DNA of 44,467 nt from Klebsiella pneumoniae (GTDB lineage Bacteria > Pseudomonadota > Gammaproteobacteria > Eutrophobiales > Eutrophobiaceae), in the NCBI GenBank assembly GCA_945870865.1, contig CAMBTO010000007.1, positions 1 through 44,467 of the forward strand, read 5' to 3'. The notes under the pieces were generated by a model that did no database searches, was not told where the DNA came from, and saw only the letters and a list, made by a program, of their open reading frames with translations. Every line of letters starts with the position of its first letter. The stretch's first letter is position 1. Shown here piece by piece: positions 27,794 through 39,945 of this stretch. A program made the position numbers and the translations under genes.

Positions 27794-28398
27794 CTGCGAT
27801 CAGTCGCCACCAGCCTGACGTGGGGAGTAAGTCCATGTACACCGGTATTGGACTGGTATTCGTTATAATTCAGTATGTAGCGACTCATCTTGACGTTATT
27901 CAAGCTGATCTGGTTCACACTGGCAGGCTCAAAACCAGGCGTCTGGATAACCTGTTGTACCGGGCGTTCGTCATTCCCGGCAACCTGAACCGGGACACCC
28001 ACTCGGTTTATGGGCATCGACGCTGGTAGCGCGGTGGCGGCGATTGGAGCGGCCTGTTCCATCACCTGACCGGCACGGAATTGCTGCACACCGAGGATAG
28101 CCAGCGCGGCAACAGTCGCGGCAACCACCATACCGGCGGCCGGCCGCAGAAACTCCGGTAGCGTTCTGGTCGGTGTGGGTGCAAGTATCGCCGGTTCGGC
28201 CTTGATTAATTCAGAGATACGCAGGGCAAGCTGTGTATCAGTATTCAACGGAGTATTATTGTGTATGACGTCGGAAATGATGTGGTAACGTTGCCAGCAT
28301 TGCTTGATGGACCTGTCTTCGAGCAGTTTCTTCACCGCCAAATCGTCCAGTTCACCATCCATCAATGCGGAAATTTGCGCCTTGTTTTGATCAATCAT
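27790..28398 (-). CDS. mucA: Anti-sigma-E factor MucA/RseA
   Basis: 202 residues. The N-terminal cytoplasmic anti-sigma domain contains SALMDGELDD and CWQRYHIISDVI, which bind RpoE. One membrane segment (about 86-104) and a periplasmic C-terminal domain that MucB binds and that DegS-type proteases cut. It starts 11 bases after rpoE, the standard sigma/anti-sigma pairing. Confidence 0.93.
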   Translation of the reverse strand: MIDQNKAQISALMDGELDDLAVKKLLEDRSIKQCWQRYHIISDVIHNNTPLNTDTQLALRISELIKAEPAILAPTPTRTLPEFLRPAAGMVVAATVAALAILGVQQFRAGQVMEQAAPIAATALPASMPINRVGVPVQVAGNDERPVQQVIQTPGFEPASVNQISLNNVKMSRYILNYNEYQSNTGVHGLTPHVRLVATDRR

Positions 28399-28409
28399 GG
28401 GTTTTATGC

Positions 28410-28991
28410 TCAGTCATGAATTAACGGTTCCAACAATTTGTCTATCGCCTCTCTTGCCCTGAAAATCCGGGAGCGTACGGTACCTATCGGACAATTCATC
28501 GCTTCAGCAATCTCCTCGTAGCTCAGGCCTTCCAGCTCCCGCAACGTGATGGCGGTGCGCAGGTCTACCGGCAAATCATCAATCGCGCGGACCACCGTGT
28601 CTTGGATCTCCTTCGTCAGCAACAGGTGCTCAGGGGTTGCCATATCTTTTAGAGTATCACTACCGTCGATTTGTTCCATCTCGGATACATCAGCATCCAT
28701 ATCGGACGTCCGGCGACTGACCTGCAAAGCCAGAAAGTTCTTCGCGGTATTGACCGCTATCCGGTACAGCCAGGTATAAAAGGCGCTGTCACCCCGAAAG
28801 TTCGGCAAGGCGCGATAGGCCTTGATGAATGCATCTTGTGTGACATCCTGTGCATCGGAATGGTTCCGGACAAATCTGGATACTAGGTTAATGATGCGGG
28901 ACTGGTACTTGAGGACCAGCAGATCAAACGCTGCCTTGTCCCCACGCTTGACCCTTTCTACCAACGCCAGATCGGCCTCTGTACTACTCAC
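28410..28991 (-). CDS. rpoE: RNA polymerase sigma factor RpoE (AlgU)
   Basis: ECF sigma factor for envelope stress. Start taken at GTG 28991 (193 residues), because AGGA lies seven bases upstream of it; the TTG at 28997 is too close to that site. Region 2 carries QDVTQDAFIKAYRALPNFRGDSAFYTWLYRIAVNTAKN (about 50-88), in which the -10 contact residues lie, and region 4 carries LEGLSYEEIAEAMNCPIGTVRSRI. No convincing sigma-E autoregulated promoter was found in the gap to nadB. Confidence 0.95.
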   Translation of the reverse strand: MSSTEADLALVERVKRGDKAAFDLLVLKYQSRIINLVSRFVRNHSDAQDVTQDAFIKAYRALPNFRGDSAFYTWLYRIAVNTAKNFLALQVSRRTSDMDADVSEMEQIDGSDTLKDMATPEHLLLTKEIQDTVVRAIDDLPVDLRTAITLRELEGLSYEEIAEAMNCPIGTVRSRIFRAREAIDKLLEPLIHD

Positions 28992-29246
28992 ATTCAATTC
29001 CTGAAAATTCGTTTACTTTGTTAGCGCAGCAGTCCTGTCCGGGTATGCCTGCAATCGGATTACACCGGCAATATGAATTAGTATCTATCATTGATCCTTG
29101 CAGCCTGTCCGTTAATTTACGCCAGCTTTAGTGGCTTTATTATTCCGGCAACGGGATGGTCCTGCCCGCTGTAAAACTGGCTGGAACTCCCATCCATCAT
29201 TTTTAAACTGCAATTTTGGTACTTCGGTTATACTACCCCACTTATT

Positions 29247-30893
29247 ATGAGTTACCAATACCAACATGATGTCCTGATCATCGGCAGTGGCGCCTCCGGG
29301 CTTAGTCTGGCGTTGCAACTGGCCGAGGCCGGTAACACCCGCATCGCCGTGTTATCGAAGGCCGCTATCAATGAGGGCGCCACCTTCTACGCCCAGGGCG
29401 GCATCTCCGCCGTACTCGATAACCAGGACAGCATCGAATCCCACGTCGAGGACACCCTGATCGCCGGTGGCGGCCTGTGTGACCCGGCAATCGTCAAGTT
29501 CGTCGTTGAGAACGGCAAGGACAGCATCCGCTGGCTTATCGATATCGGGGTCAACTTTACCCGCTCAACCGAGGCCGATGCCTACGAATACCATCTGCAT
29601 CAGGAAGGTGGCCACAGCCATCGGCGTATCATCCACTCGGCCGACTCCACTGGCCGGGCGGTCGAGACCACGCTGGTCAGTCGGGTACGGACGCATGCAA
29701 ATATCGACCTGTTTGAGTTCCAGACTGCGGTTGACCTCATCCTCGGCAACAAGGTGGGACTGGCGGATAACCGCTGTGTCGGTGCCTACGTGTACGACCA
29801 GAAGGCCGACCAGGTCAACGTCTTCCGGGCCAGGACTGTCGTGTTGGCCACCGGCGGCGCCGGGAAGGTCTACCTCTATACCAGCAATCCAGATATTTGT
29901 ACCGGCGACGGCATTGCGATGGCTTGGCGTGCCGGATGCCGGATAGCAAACATGGAGTTTATCCAGTTCCACCCGACCTGCCTGTATCACCCCGAAGCCA
30001 AATCGTTCCTTATCTCCGAAGCCTTGCGTGGCGAAGGAGCGAAACTGCTGCGCCCGGACGGCACGGAATTCATGCAACGCTATGACAGCCGGGCCGAACT
30101 TGCCCCGCGTGATGTAGTCGCCCGCGCGATTGACCATGAGATGAAACGGCTCGGTGCAGACTGCATGTATCTGGACATTACCCACCACAGTACTGACTTT
30201 ATCATTGAACACTTCCCGGCGATCTATGCGCGGTGCCTGCAACACGGTATCGATATAAGCAAGGTGCGTATCCCGGTCGTGCCCGCCGCACATTACACCT
30301 GTGGTGGCGTCGTGATCGATAAACACGGCCGCACCGATATTGAGGGCCTGTATGCAATCGGCGAGGTTTCCTGCTCTGGCCTGCACGGTGCGAACCGCAT
30401 GGCCAGCAACTCCTTGCTCGAATGTGTCGTGTTCGCCCACTCGGCCTACAAAGACATCCGTAGCAAACTGGATCAGATCGAAGTCCCCGCCGAATTACCC
30501 GCATGGGACGAGACTCGAGTTACTGACTCCGACGAGGAAGTCGTCGTCGCCCACAACTGGGACGAGATCCGCCGCTTCATGTGGGACTACGTCGGCATCG
30601 TACGTACTGGCAAACGCCTGAAACGCGCCCAGAACCGCATTCGCCTGTTACAGGGTGAAATTCATGAATACTACAGCCACTTCCGCCTGACTAACGACCT
30701 GATCGAACTGCGCAACCTCGCCGTCGTCGCCGAACTTATCATCGAATGTGCGCTCGCCCGCAAGGAAAGCCGTGGGTTGCATTACTCATTGGATTATCCG
30801 GTGCAGTCGGTTGATGCGACCGTGGTCAATTCAGTATTAAAAAAGGGCCCTGCATCTAACGTTATACCCGCAAACAAAATCAATCGATACTGA
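29247..30893 (+). CDS. nadB: L-aspartate oxidase
   Basis: 548 residues. FAD enzyme that oxidises aspartate to iminoaspartate, the first step of NAD synthesis. FAD-binding [11 protein letters not shown] near the N-terminus, [24 protein letters not shown], and the late [21 protein letters not shown] box are intact. It diverges from rpoE as in Pseudomonas. A -10-like TATACT (29229-29234) lies close to the ATG. There is no clear -35 and no Shine-Dalgarno, so the message may have a very short leader. Confidence 0.97.
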   Translation: MSYQYQHDVLIIGSGASGLSLALQLAEAGNTRIAVLSKAAINEGATFYAQGGISAVLDNQDSIESHVEDTLIAGGGLCDPAIVKFVVENGKDSIRWLIDIGVNFTRSTEADAYEYHLHQEGGHSHRRIIHSADSTGRAVETTLVSRVRTHANIDLFEFQTAVDLILGNKVGLADNRCVGAYVYDQKADQVNVFRARTVVLATGGAGKVYLYTSNPDICTGDGIAMAWRAGCRIANMEFIQFHPTCLYHPEAKSFLISEALRGEGAKLLRPDGTEFMQRYDSRAELAPRDVVARAIDHEMKRLGADCMYLDITHHSTDFIIEHFPAIYARCLQHGIDISKVRIPVVPAAHYTCGGVVIDKHGRTDIEGLYAIGEVSCSGLHGANRMASNSLLECVVFAHSAYKDIRSKLDQIEVPAELPAWDETRVTDSDEEVVVAHNWDEIRRFMWDYVGIVRTGKRLKRAQNRIRLLQGEIHEYYSHFRLTNDLIELRNLAVVAELIIECALARKESRGLHYSLDYPVQSVDATVVNSVLKKGPASNVIPANKINRY

Positions 30894-31218
30894 CCCTTTT
30901 GAATCCCATACCCAGGACATCGACTGTCCAAGGGCGATACATGATTATCAAATTGTCGCGAGCGCATGAATGCGCATTAGCGACCAGTCTCCGACGCAAC
31001 CCTGCTCACCTTCGTCATACTGGCGAATGCCAGTATCCAGTCTTTTAATTACCGCCTAAAGGGCGGCTCCTTACTACTGGATTCCGGGCTCTGCATGCAC
31101 AGCCCCGGAATGACAACTGATATATTCCTCTATATTCAGGACACCCACTGTCATCAGGCTTTACATGGTTAATCGGAATGACGTAAGACATTTTGTGCCA
31201 GTCCATAATACGTTCAGA
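30894..31218. other. Intergenic region between nadB and ligA, rich in inverted repeats
   Basis: No gene is seen. It holds a nested hairpin just after nadB (GTCGC..GCGCAT-GA-ATGCGC..GCGAC, about 30955-30983), the MITE-like element at 31013-31114, and two imperfect direct copies of a sequence beginning CAGGACA..ACTGTC and ending in TACATG.TTA.TC (30913-30950 and 31137-31174) flanking that element. Confidence 0.55.
31013..31114. repeat. MITE-like hairpin element of the GTCAT...ATCCAGT family
   Basis: Left arm 31013-31041 is a 29-base hairpin unit (CGTCATACTGGC, GAAT, then GCCAGTATCCAGT). Right arm 31076-31114 is a longer unit in the opposite direction (ACTGGATTCCGGG ... CCCCGGAATGAC) with a TGCATGCA core. 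Between them is a CCGCC/GGCGG hairpin. The arms form a larger inverted repeat. Such units are widespread short repeats in proteobacterial genomes; related units lie at 41105-41160. Confidence 0.75.
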
Positions 31219-34015
<2,797 letters not shown>

Positions 34016-34102
34016 GATTAAACGTCTCTAGTATGCAATAGACATTTCAATAATATCACCTTCCGCCAGATCCGGGCAGCGGCGTGTGCTGCCGGGGAGT
34101 AA

Positions 34103-37100
34103 TCAGGCGGTGGCGGCCATTTTGACGGCTTCTTCAATATCAACCGTCACCAGTCTGGACACACCGGGTTCATGCATAGTCACGCCCAGCAACTGGGTTG
34201 CAATTTCCATCGTAATCTTGTTATGGGTTATAAACAGGAACTGAACCTCGGACGACATCTGTGCGAGCAGTGTGCTGAATCGTCCGGCATTGGTATCGTC
34301 CAGCGGTGCATCAACCTCGTCGAGGATACAGAACGGAGCCGGATTCAGTTTGAATATCGAAAATACCAAAGCGACTGCGGTCAGTGCCTTTTCGCCACCG
34401 GACAACAGGTGGATACTGCTGTTCTTCTTGCCCGGCGGCCTAGCGACGATAGTGACACCGGTTTCAAGCAGATCATTACCGGTCATTTCCAGATAGGCCA
34501 TACCACCACCGAACATGATCGGGAACATCTCCTTCAGGTTCGCATTCAGGCGGTCAAAGGTCTCCTGGAAACGCGTCCGGGTTTCCTTATCGATCTTCTT
34601 GATGGCGCTATCAAGGGTGGTCAGTGCCTCGGTCAGGTCGTTGTTCTGGCGATCCAGATATTCCTTGCGCTCGCCAAGCTGGGTGTATTCATCAATGGCC
34701 GCCAGGTTGATGGGTCCCAGCCGCTGTATTTTCTGTTCGGTGGTAGCGATACGCTCCTGCCATTCCTGCTTGTTCGCTGCGGCATCGATGGTCTCGAGGA
34801 TCTGATCCGGCTGATGTTCACCCTCCTGCAGCAGTTCGTTCACTGTTTGCAAACGGACCTTGACCTCCTGCGAATCCAGTTTCAGTTTCTCCAGTACTAC
34901 ACGGTTTTCATCAACCGCCTGCTCCGCACCGATACGCTGCTGTTCCCGCTCGCGTATGAGCATGTCTATCGTCTGTACCGTCTCACGGGCCTTGCTCAAC
35001 TGCTTCTCGGTCTCGATGCGGACCTGTAATGCCGCCTCGAGTTTCTTTTGCAGGTCATCCATCGGTTCGTGGACCAGTTGCAAGGACTTCTGCAGTTCGG
35101 CCAGGTTCGCGGTCATGTTACCGAGCTGGATTTCATTGCGGCGTATTGCCTGTTCCAGCGAGGCCTTCTGCGAGCTCAGCGACTCCAGTTGCAGTGCTAT
35201 CTCGTGGCTGTGTTCATGCGTCGACTGCCAGTTCGTGCGTGCCTGTTCGAGCAGGCCGGCATGTTTCTCGCGCAATTCAATCAGCGTGGTCTTTTGGGAT
35301 GCTAGATTGTCCTGATCTGTGCGAGTGCGTTCCAGCATCTGCCTCAGATTATCGGATTCCTGGCGGGAGGCGTCTTCACGCGATTCCAGTTTTTCCAGTT
35401 CCTCGGTTATCTGCTCGATACGGCGGGCCAGCTGTTCGCGGCGCACCTTGATCTCGGCCAGCTGCGCCTGCGCCAGTGTCTGCTGGTTCTGCGCCTGACC
35501 GAGGCCGGTCTGGATTTCCTGTTGATGCTGCTCGACGCTTTCCAGGTCGGTACGTGCCTGTGCCAGTTGCTGTTGCAGGTTGGCGATGACCGATAATACC
35601 TCGGTATTCTCTGCCTTCAGCGCCTGGATCTTCTGTTCACGTATCAGGATGCTGTCTTCTGTTCTGGTTTGATGTACCCGGATCCAGCCGGGGCCGACCC
35701 AGATTCCGGAACGGGTCACCACAGATTCGCTCGGGTCAAGCTGCGGGTATATTCGCATCGCCTCGGCAATATCGTCGGCCAGATAAACGCGTGCGAGCAG
35801 ATTGTCTATCGAGGTGCCGGAGACGACCTTGTCTATCAGCCTCGGCAAATTGCGGACGTTTGCGGAGGCCGGATTTGTCGCAGCAGTAATCAGACTGATA
35901 TTGCCCTGGCCCCAGTTTGCCAACGCTGCCAATGCGGCATCAAAATTATTCACAATTACAGATTGCAGGTTCTGATCGAGGACGGACTCGAGCGCCTGTG
36001 CCCAGGCGGGTTCGATGTTCAGCTTTTCCAGCAATCGCGGCGAGTCCTGCTCACCCAGCGTAGACAACCATGTGTTTATACCCGCCTGATTCAGACTGGT
36101 ATCACCCTGCTGTAACGAGATCAACGCTGCCAGCGTGCCTTCGAGCTTCTGCTGCTGTGTGCGCATGCCGGCAATCTTTTCAGTCAGCGTATGCACCTGA
36201 TCACGGTAATTGCGGACGCTGGCAATCTTCTCATCGAGCATGCTGCGGTTGGCGGTGACCTGCACTACCCGGCTGGTCACGGTCGTTTCCAGCTCTACGA
36301 TCTGCCGATCCATGCCTTCAATCTCGGCGGACTCGAACTCTTCATTTAGGGTCTGGCGACGATAGGCAGTCTGCTCCAGGTTTTCACCCAGGAAGGTCAA
36401 ACGGCTGTTACCGACTTCTATCTGTTGTCTGAAACCGGCCTCGGTCTCCTTGAACGCATCCCACTCGTCCTGCCATTTTTGCATCGCCTGCTCGGCCTGG
36501 TTCAACGAGTCATAGGCCTTGTTGCTATCACTACGGTAATTATGCAGTTTAGGTTCCAGCTCCTTAACCCTGGCATCCAGCTCAATCAGCTTCTGCTGGT
36601 CCAGACGGTGCTGTTCCTCGGTCGTCTTTATCAGCTGCTGGACCTTGATAAGGTCAGCCTCCAGCGAGGTTATCCTTTCCTTCGAATATTCTAGCTTTTG
36701 CTCAAGCTGGGAGATGTCGGCACCTATCTGGTAATAACCGGACTGGACCACATTGAATGCCTCGTTGGAGGACACCAGCTCTTCACGTTTCTTCTCAATC
36801 TCGGCCTCAACACTGCGTAACAGGGCAAGACATTCTTTAGCCCGATTCTCCTGGGTACGCGCCTTCTCGTCACGCACCGCCACCTCGGCCTTCAGGTCAC
36901 GGTAGTTCAACGCAAGCAACTCTGCCTTCAGCTGGCGCTCTTCATTCTTCAGTAACTGGTAACGCTCTGCAGCTTTGGCCTGGCGCTGCAAATGGTTAAG
37001 TTGTTTACCCAACTCGTCACGGATGTCCTGCAGTCGGTCCAGGTTTTCCCTGGTGTGGCGCATGCGGTTTTCGGTCTCGCGGCGCTTCTCGCGGTATTTG

Positions 37101-37612
37101 GAGATACCGGCGGCCTCTTCAATAAACACGCGTAATTCATCCGGCTTCGCCTCGATCAGGCGCGAGATCATTCCCTGTTCAATAATGGAGTAGCCACGCG
37201 GTCCAAGACCGGTACCCAAGAAGATGCCATGGATGTCCTTGCGGCGACAACGGGTACCGTTCAGAAAATACGAGGAGACACCTTCACGGTTGATCTGGCG
37301 CTTGATTGCCAGCTCGCTATAGGAGGCATATTGTCCGCCTACGCGTCCTTCGGAATTATCAAACACCAGTTCGACCATCGCCTGACTGACTGGCTGGCGT
37401 GCAGAAGAACCATTAAATATCACATCGGTCAGTGATTCGCCACGCAGATGCTTCGCGGAACTTTCACCCATTACCCAGGTGACCGCGTCAATAATATTCG
37501 ATTTACCACAGCCGTTCGGTCCCACAATACCAACAAGGTTTCCGGGGACTATCAGGGTGGTTGGATCTACAAAGGATTTAAATCCTGACAACTTGATTTT
37601 GCGTAGGCGCAT
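34103..37612 (-). CDS. smc: Chromosome segregation protein SMC
   Basis: 1169 residues. ATPase that organises chromosomes. Walker A GPNGCGKS (31-38), long coiled coils (about 170-500 and 660-1000) around a hinge (about 505-650), the ABC signature LLSGGEKALTAVAL, and Walker B FCILDEVDAPLD near the C-terminus. The smc-zipA-ligA order is that of Pseudomonas, rather than the MukBEF system of enterics. A weak promoter candidate, TTGGCA with ATAAAT 17 bases on, lies at 37710-37682. Confidence 0.97.
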   Translation of the reverse strand: MRLRKIKLSGFKSFVDPTTLIVPGNLVGIVGPNGCGKSNIIDAVTWVMGESSAKHLRGESLTDVIFNGSSARQPVSQAMVELVFDNSEGRVGGQYASYSELAIKRQINREGVSSYFLNGTRCRRKDIHGIFLGTGLGPRGYSIIEQGMISRLIEAKPDELRVFIEEAAGISKYREKRRETENRMRHTRENLDRLQDIRDELGKQLNHLQRQAKAAERYQLLKNEERQLKAELLALNYRDLKAEVAVRDEKARTQENRAKECLALLRSVEAEIEKKREELVSSNEAFNVVQSGYYQIGADISQLEQKLEYSKERITSLEADLIKVQQLIKTTEEQHRLDQQKLIELDARVKELEPKLHNYRSDSNKAYDSLNQAEQAMQKWQDEWDAFKETEAGFRQQIEVGNSRLTFLGENLEQTAYRRQTLNEEFESAEIEGMDRQIVELETTVTSRVVQVTANRSMLDEKIASVRNYRDQVHTLTEKIAGMRTQQQKLEGTLAALISLQQGDTSLNQAGINTWLSTLGEQDSPRLLEKLNIEPAWAQALESVLDQNLQSVIVNNFDAALAALANWGQGNISLITAATNPASANVRNLPRLIDKVVSGTSIDNLLARVYLADDIAEAMRIYPQLDPSESVVTRSGIWVGPGWIRVHQTRTEDSILIREQKIQALKAENTEVLSVIANLQQQLAQARTDLESVEQHQQEIQTGLGQAQNQQTLAQAQLAEIKVRREQLARRIEQITEELEKLESREDASRQESDNLRQMLERTRTDQDNLASQKTTLIELREKHAGLLEQARTNWQSTHEHSHEIALQLESLSSQKASLEQAIRRNEIQLGNMTANLAELQKSLQLVHEPMDDLQKKLEAALQVRIETEKQLSKARETVQTIDMLIREREQQRIGAEQAVDENRVVLEKLKLDSQEVKVRLQTVNELLQEGEHQPDQILETIDAAANKQEWQERIATTEQKIQRLGPINLAAIDEYTQLGERKEYLDRQNNDLTEALTTLDSAIKKIDKETRTRFQETFDRLNANLKEMFPIMFGGGMAYLEMTGNDLLETGVTIVARPPGKKNSSIHLLSGGEKALTAVALVFSIFKLNPAPFCILDEVDAPLDDTNAGRFSTLLAQMSSEVQFLFITHNKITMEIATQLLGVTMHEPGVSRLVTVDIEEAVKMAATA

Positions 37613-37812
37613 GGAGCGTAACGATACCGTTTAGAGGGGATTGGCACAAGAAGCAAATTGGCATCAATCCCTGATTAAATTATTTATTATCAATATTTTT
37701 GTATTGCCAAGTATGATATTTTAGTGGTGTGTAATATCTCAATATCTGCTTCGGATTTTTTCACCCGGGCCGGATGCAAAATCACCAGAAAAAGATTGAC
37801 AGGACTACCGGC

Positions 37813-38202
37813 ATGACCATACAACCCTCAACCACACTGGACACCTTTGCCAACCCTGCACCGGAACGTGACTATACCATCCACATGGAGATCCCGGAGT
37901 TTACCTGCCTGTGCCCAAAGACCGGCCAGCCGGATTTTGCAACACTGATACTCGACTATGTTCCCGATCAACTCTGTGTCGAATTAAAATCACTGAAACT
38001 GTATGTCTGGTCCTACCGGGACCAGGGTGCATTCCATGAAGCAGTGACAAATCGCATCCTCAATGATCTGGTCAAGGCGACCCACCCACGCTTCATGCGC
38101 CTGACAGCCCGCTTTAATGTGCGGGGGGGGGTCTATACCAACGTGACGGTCGAACATAAAAAGCTCAACTGGGTCACCCCGGTACTGGTGAACCTGCCCT
38201 GA
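37813..38202 (+). CDS. queF: NADPH-dependent 7-cyano-7-deazaguanine reductase QueF, short form
   Basis: 129 residues from ATG 37813, which has AGGA about nine bases upstream; an ATG at 37774 would add 13 residues unlike the family. Reduces preQ0 to preQ1 in queuosine synthesis. Unimodular (B. subtilis-like) form: nucleophile C34 and D41 in [10 protein letters not shown], then ELKSLKLY. No preQ1 riboswitch was recognised upstream. Eight bases after it cysZ begins, although the two have no known functional link. Confidence 0.93.
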   Translation: MTIQPSTTLDTFANPAPERDYTIHMEIPEFTCLCPKTGQPDFATLILDYVPDQLCVELKSLKLYVWSYRDQGAFHEAVTNRILNDLVKATHPRFMRLTARFNVRGGVYTNVTVEHKKLNWVTPVLVNLP

Positions 38203-38210
38203 GGCCGCAG

Positions 38211-38933
38211 ATGGCGGACTTTATCACGGGCCTCCGCTACGCATTGTCCGGTTTTACGCTGCTGACACGGTCTGGCATACGTCTGTATGCCCTGTTGCCG
38301 CTGTTGATCAATCTGGTCCTGTTTGTACTCGCCATTACCTATGGCACCAGCCAGTTTAATGCACTTTTGAACCGCCTGACCGAACAATGGGCATGGCTCG
38401 AATGGCTGGGCTGGTTATTGTGGCCCTTGTTCCTGTTATTAATGCTCGGGTTTGTGTTTTTCTGTTTTTCCATCCTCGCGAATATCCTGGCTGCCCCGCT
38501 GAACGGCTATTTGTCCACGGCGGTTGAGCGTCATCTGGGTGCCAGTGGGACTAACCTGACCCCAGCTACCCGCTTTATGCAACAGATACAGGCCGGTTTA
38601 CGCTCGGAACTGGTCAAGATGCGCTTTTTCTTCGTCCGTGGCCTGCCATTGTTACTGCTGTTTGTCATCCCGATCGTGCAATTACTCGCGCCTGTCGTCT
38701 GGTTTATCTATGCCGCCTGGATGATCGCGCTCGAATATCTGGAAATCCCGCTGGGAAACCGGGGCCTGCTGTTTCCACAGGTAGTCGGAATTGCCGGTCA
38801 AAATCGCCGACTCGTACTCGGATTTGGTACCGGCGTCCTGTTGATGACGATGATGCCCGGTATCAATCTGATGATTATGCCGGTCGCCGTCTCCGGCGCG
38901 ACCAAACTGGCACTGGAAAAGCTCACGGGCTAA
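38211..38933 (+). CDS. cysZ: CysZ/EI24-family sulfate transport protein
   Basis: 240 residues with four or more hydrophobic segments (about 25-46, 62-92, 142-174 and 200-225). The N-terminal GLRYALSGFTLLTRSGIRLYALLPLLINL and the NGYLSTAVE and LEYLEIPLGNRG segments match CysZ. In E. coli CysZ supports sulfate uptake for cysteine synthesis; transport here is inferred from the family. Confidence 0.9.
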   Translation: MADFITGLRYALSGFTLLTRSGIRLYALLPLLINLVLFVLAITYGTSQFNALLNRLTEQWAWLEWLGWLLWPLFLLLMLGFVFFCFSILANILAAPLNGYLSTAVERHLGASGTNLTPATRFMQQIQAGLRSELVKMRFFFVRGLPLLLLFVIPIVQLLAPVVWFIYAAWMIALEYLEIPLGNRGLLFPQVVGIAGQNRRLVLGFGTGVLLMTMMPGINLMIMPVAVSGATKLALEKLTG

Positions 38934-38941
38934 AATCCAGT

Positions 38942-38970
38942 TTGCCTAAAAGTGTCATTTTTGGTATATA
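38942..38970 (+). promoter_or_regulatory. Candidate promoter of dksA
   Basis: TTGCCT (38942-38947), 17 bases, TATATA (38965-38970), directly after the cysZ stop and 33 bases before the dksA ATG. Confidence 0.4.
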
Positions 38971-39003
38971 TCATTTTTTTATGCGGGTTTGGGGCTTATA
39001 AAC

Positions 39004-39918
39004 ATGGTTGCTAAAAAGAAAGGCAGTAAAAAGTCGGTAACGAAGAAGAGGCCCGTAGTCAAGACGGTCTTTAAAAAAGCGGCAAAAAGGAAACCGGTCA
39101 AGGCGAAAGCCGCTGCAAAGCCGGTAAAACAGGCGACAAAAAAGAAACCTGTTAAACAGCAGGTCGTAGCCAAACAGGTGGCGAAAAAACAGAAGCCCGC
39201 CAAAAAGGCCATTGCCGTTAAAAAAGCACCCGCCAAATCGGTTGCGAAGAAAAAGGCACCTGTAAAGAAAAAGGCACCTGTAAAGAAAAAGGCACCTTTA
39301 AAGAAAGCAGCTCCCGCCAAACCGGCAATCAAACCTACAATCAAAAAGAAACCAGTCGTCAAGAAGGCAGCGGCCCCGGCCAAACCGGTCGTCGTAGCAG
39401 CTGCCCCGAAAAAGACCGCCAGGGTCGAGAAAAAACCCGCAACTCCGGTTAAATCCGGTAAGGCCCAAATCCAGGAAATGAAGAACAAGGTATTCCGACG
39501 CTCACCCACTGACGTACAATCGTTCCAGCCCTATCGCACTAAACATGGCGAGGAATATATGAATACGCCACAACGCGAACACTTCCGCAATATCCTGATG
39601 GACTGGAAAAAAGTCCTGATGCAGGAAGTTGACCGCACCGTGAATCACATGCAGGACGAGGCCGCCAACTTCCCGGATCCAAACGATCGCGCCACCCAGG
39701 AAGAAGAGTTTGCTCTGGAGTTAAGGACCCGTGACCGCGAGCGCAAGCTGATCCGCAAGATCGACGAAGCTGTGATAAGTCTGGAGACGGGTGATTATGG
39801 TTACTGCGAGGTATGCGGTGTCGAGATCGGGGTCAAGCGTCTGGAGGCAAGACCAACTGCGACTTTGTGTATCGACTGCAAGACACTCGACGAAATCAAG
39901 GAAAAACAACTGGGATAA
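39004..39918 (+). CDS. dksA: DksA with a 155-residue Lys/Ala/Pro-rich N-terminal tail
   Basis: 304 residues from ATG 39004, about twice the usual 150. Residues 180-304 are a complete DksA: coiled-coil with the acidic tip DPNDRA (225-230) that reaches the polymerase active site, and the zinc finger C268, C271, C289, C292. DksA works with ppGpp to tune rRNA and amino-acid promoters. Residues 1-155 are almost only Lys, Ala, Pro and Val in KKxAPxK-like repeats, resembling histone H1 tails or Pseudomonas AlgP, and should bind nucleic acid. Three near-identical copies of an 18-base unit lie at 39247-39300. The tail is in frame with no second start of the usual DksA type between the parts (the Met at 159 would still yield a whole DksA). 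gluQ, the usual next gene, is broken. Confidence 0.93.
   Translation: MVAKKKGSKKSVTKKRPVVKTVFKKAAKRKPVKAKAAAKPVKQATKKKPVKQQVVAKQVAKKQKPAKKAIAVKKAPAKSVAKKKAPVKKKAPVKKKAPLKKAAPAKPAIKPTIKKKPVVKKAAAPAKPVVVAAAPKKTARVEKKPATPVKSGKAQIQEMKNKVFRRSPTDVQSFQPYRTKHGEEYMNTPQREHFRNILMDWKKVLMQEVDRTVNHMQDEAANFPDPNDRATQEEEFALELRTRDRERKLIRKIDEAVISLETGDYGYCEVCGVEIGVKRLEARPTATLCIDCKTLDEIKEKQLG
39247..39300 (+). repeat. Three tandem 18-bp units inside the dksA tail
   Basis: AAGAAAAAGGCACCTGTA at 39247-39264 and 39265-39282, and a one-mismatch copy at 39283-39300, each coding for KKKAPV or KKKAPL. The unit is a multiple of three, so gain or loss would change tail length without breaking the frame. Confidence 0.9.
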
Positions 39919-39945
39919 AATCCGCTTACCGGTCAGTCGCTATCT

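Noticed and set aside
29183-29215. GGAACT on the plus strand before nadB as a sigma-E promoter
   Set aside because: No matching -10 (TCTGA or TCAAA) lies at 16-17 bases, and the orientation is toward nadB rather than rpoE.
29565-30440. Long minus-strand open frame inside nadB
   Set aside because: Antisense to intact NadB motifs, with no ribosome site or family likeness.
30895-30911. TTTTGAATCCC resembling a tRNA T-arm after nadB
   Set aside because: No acceptor, D or anticodon stem can be folded around it.
34074-34097. Hairpin between smc and zipA as a terminator
   Set aside because: The stem contains a bulge and there is no T-run; at most a processing or stabilising structure.
37613-37812. 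Possible preQ1 riboswitch upstream of queF
   Set aside because: The short preQ1-I pattern (stem, A-rich tail before the start) was not found in the leader.
38979-39509. Minus-strand frame rich in Phe, Ala and Gly opposite the dksA tail, looking like a membrane protein
   Set aside because: It is the complement of Lys/Ala/Pro codon repeats, so the hydrophobic look is an artefact.
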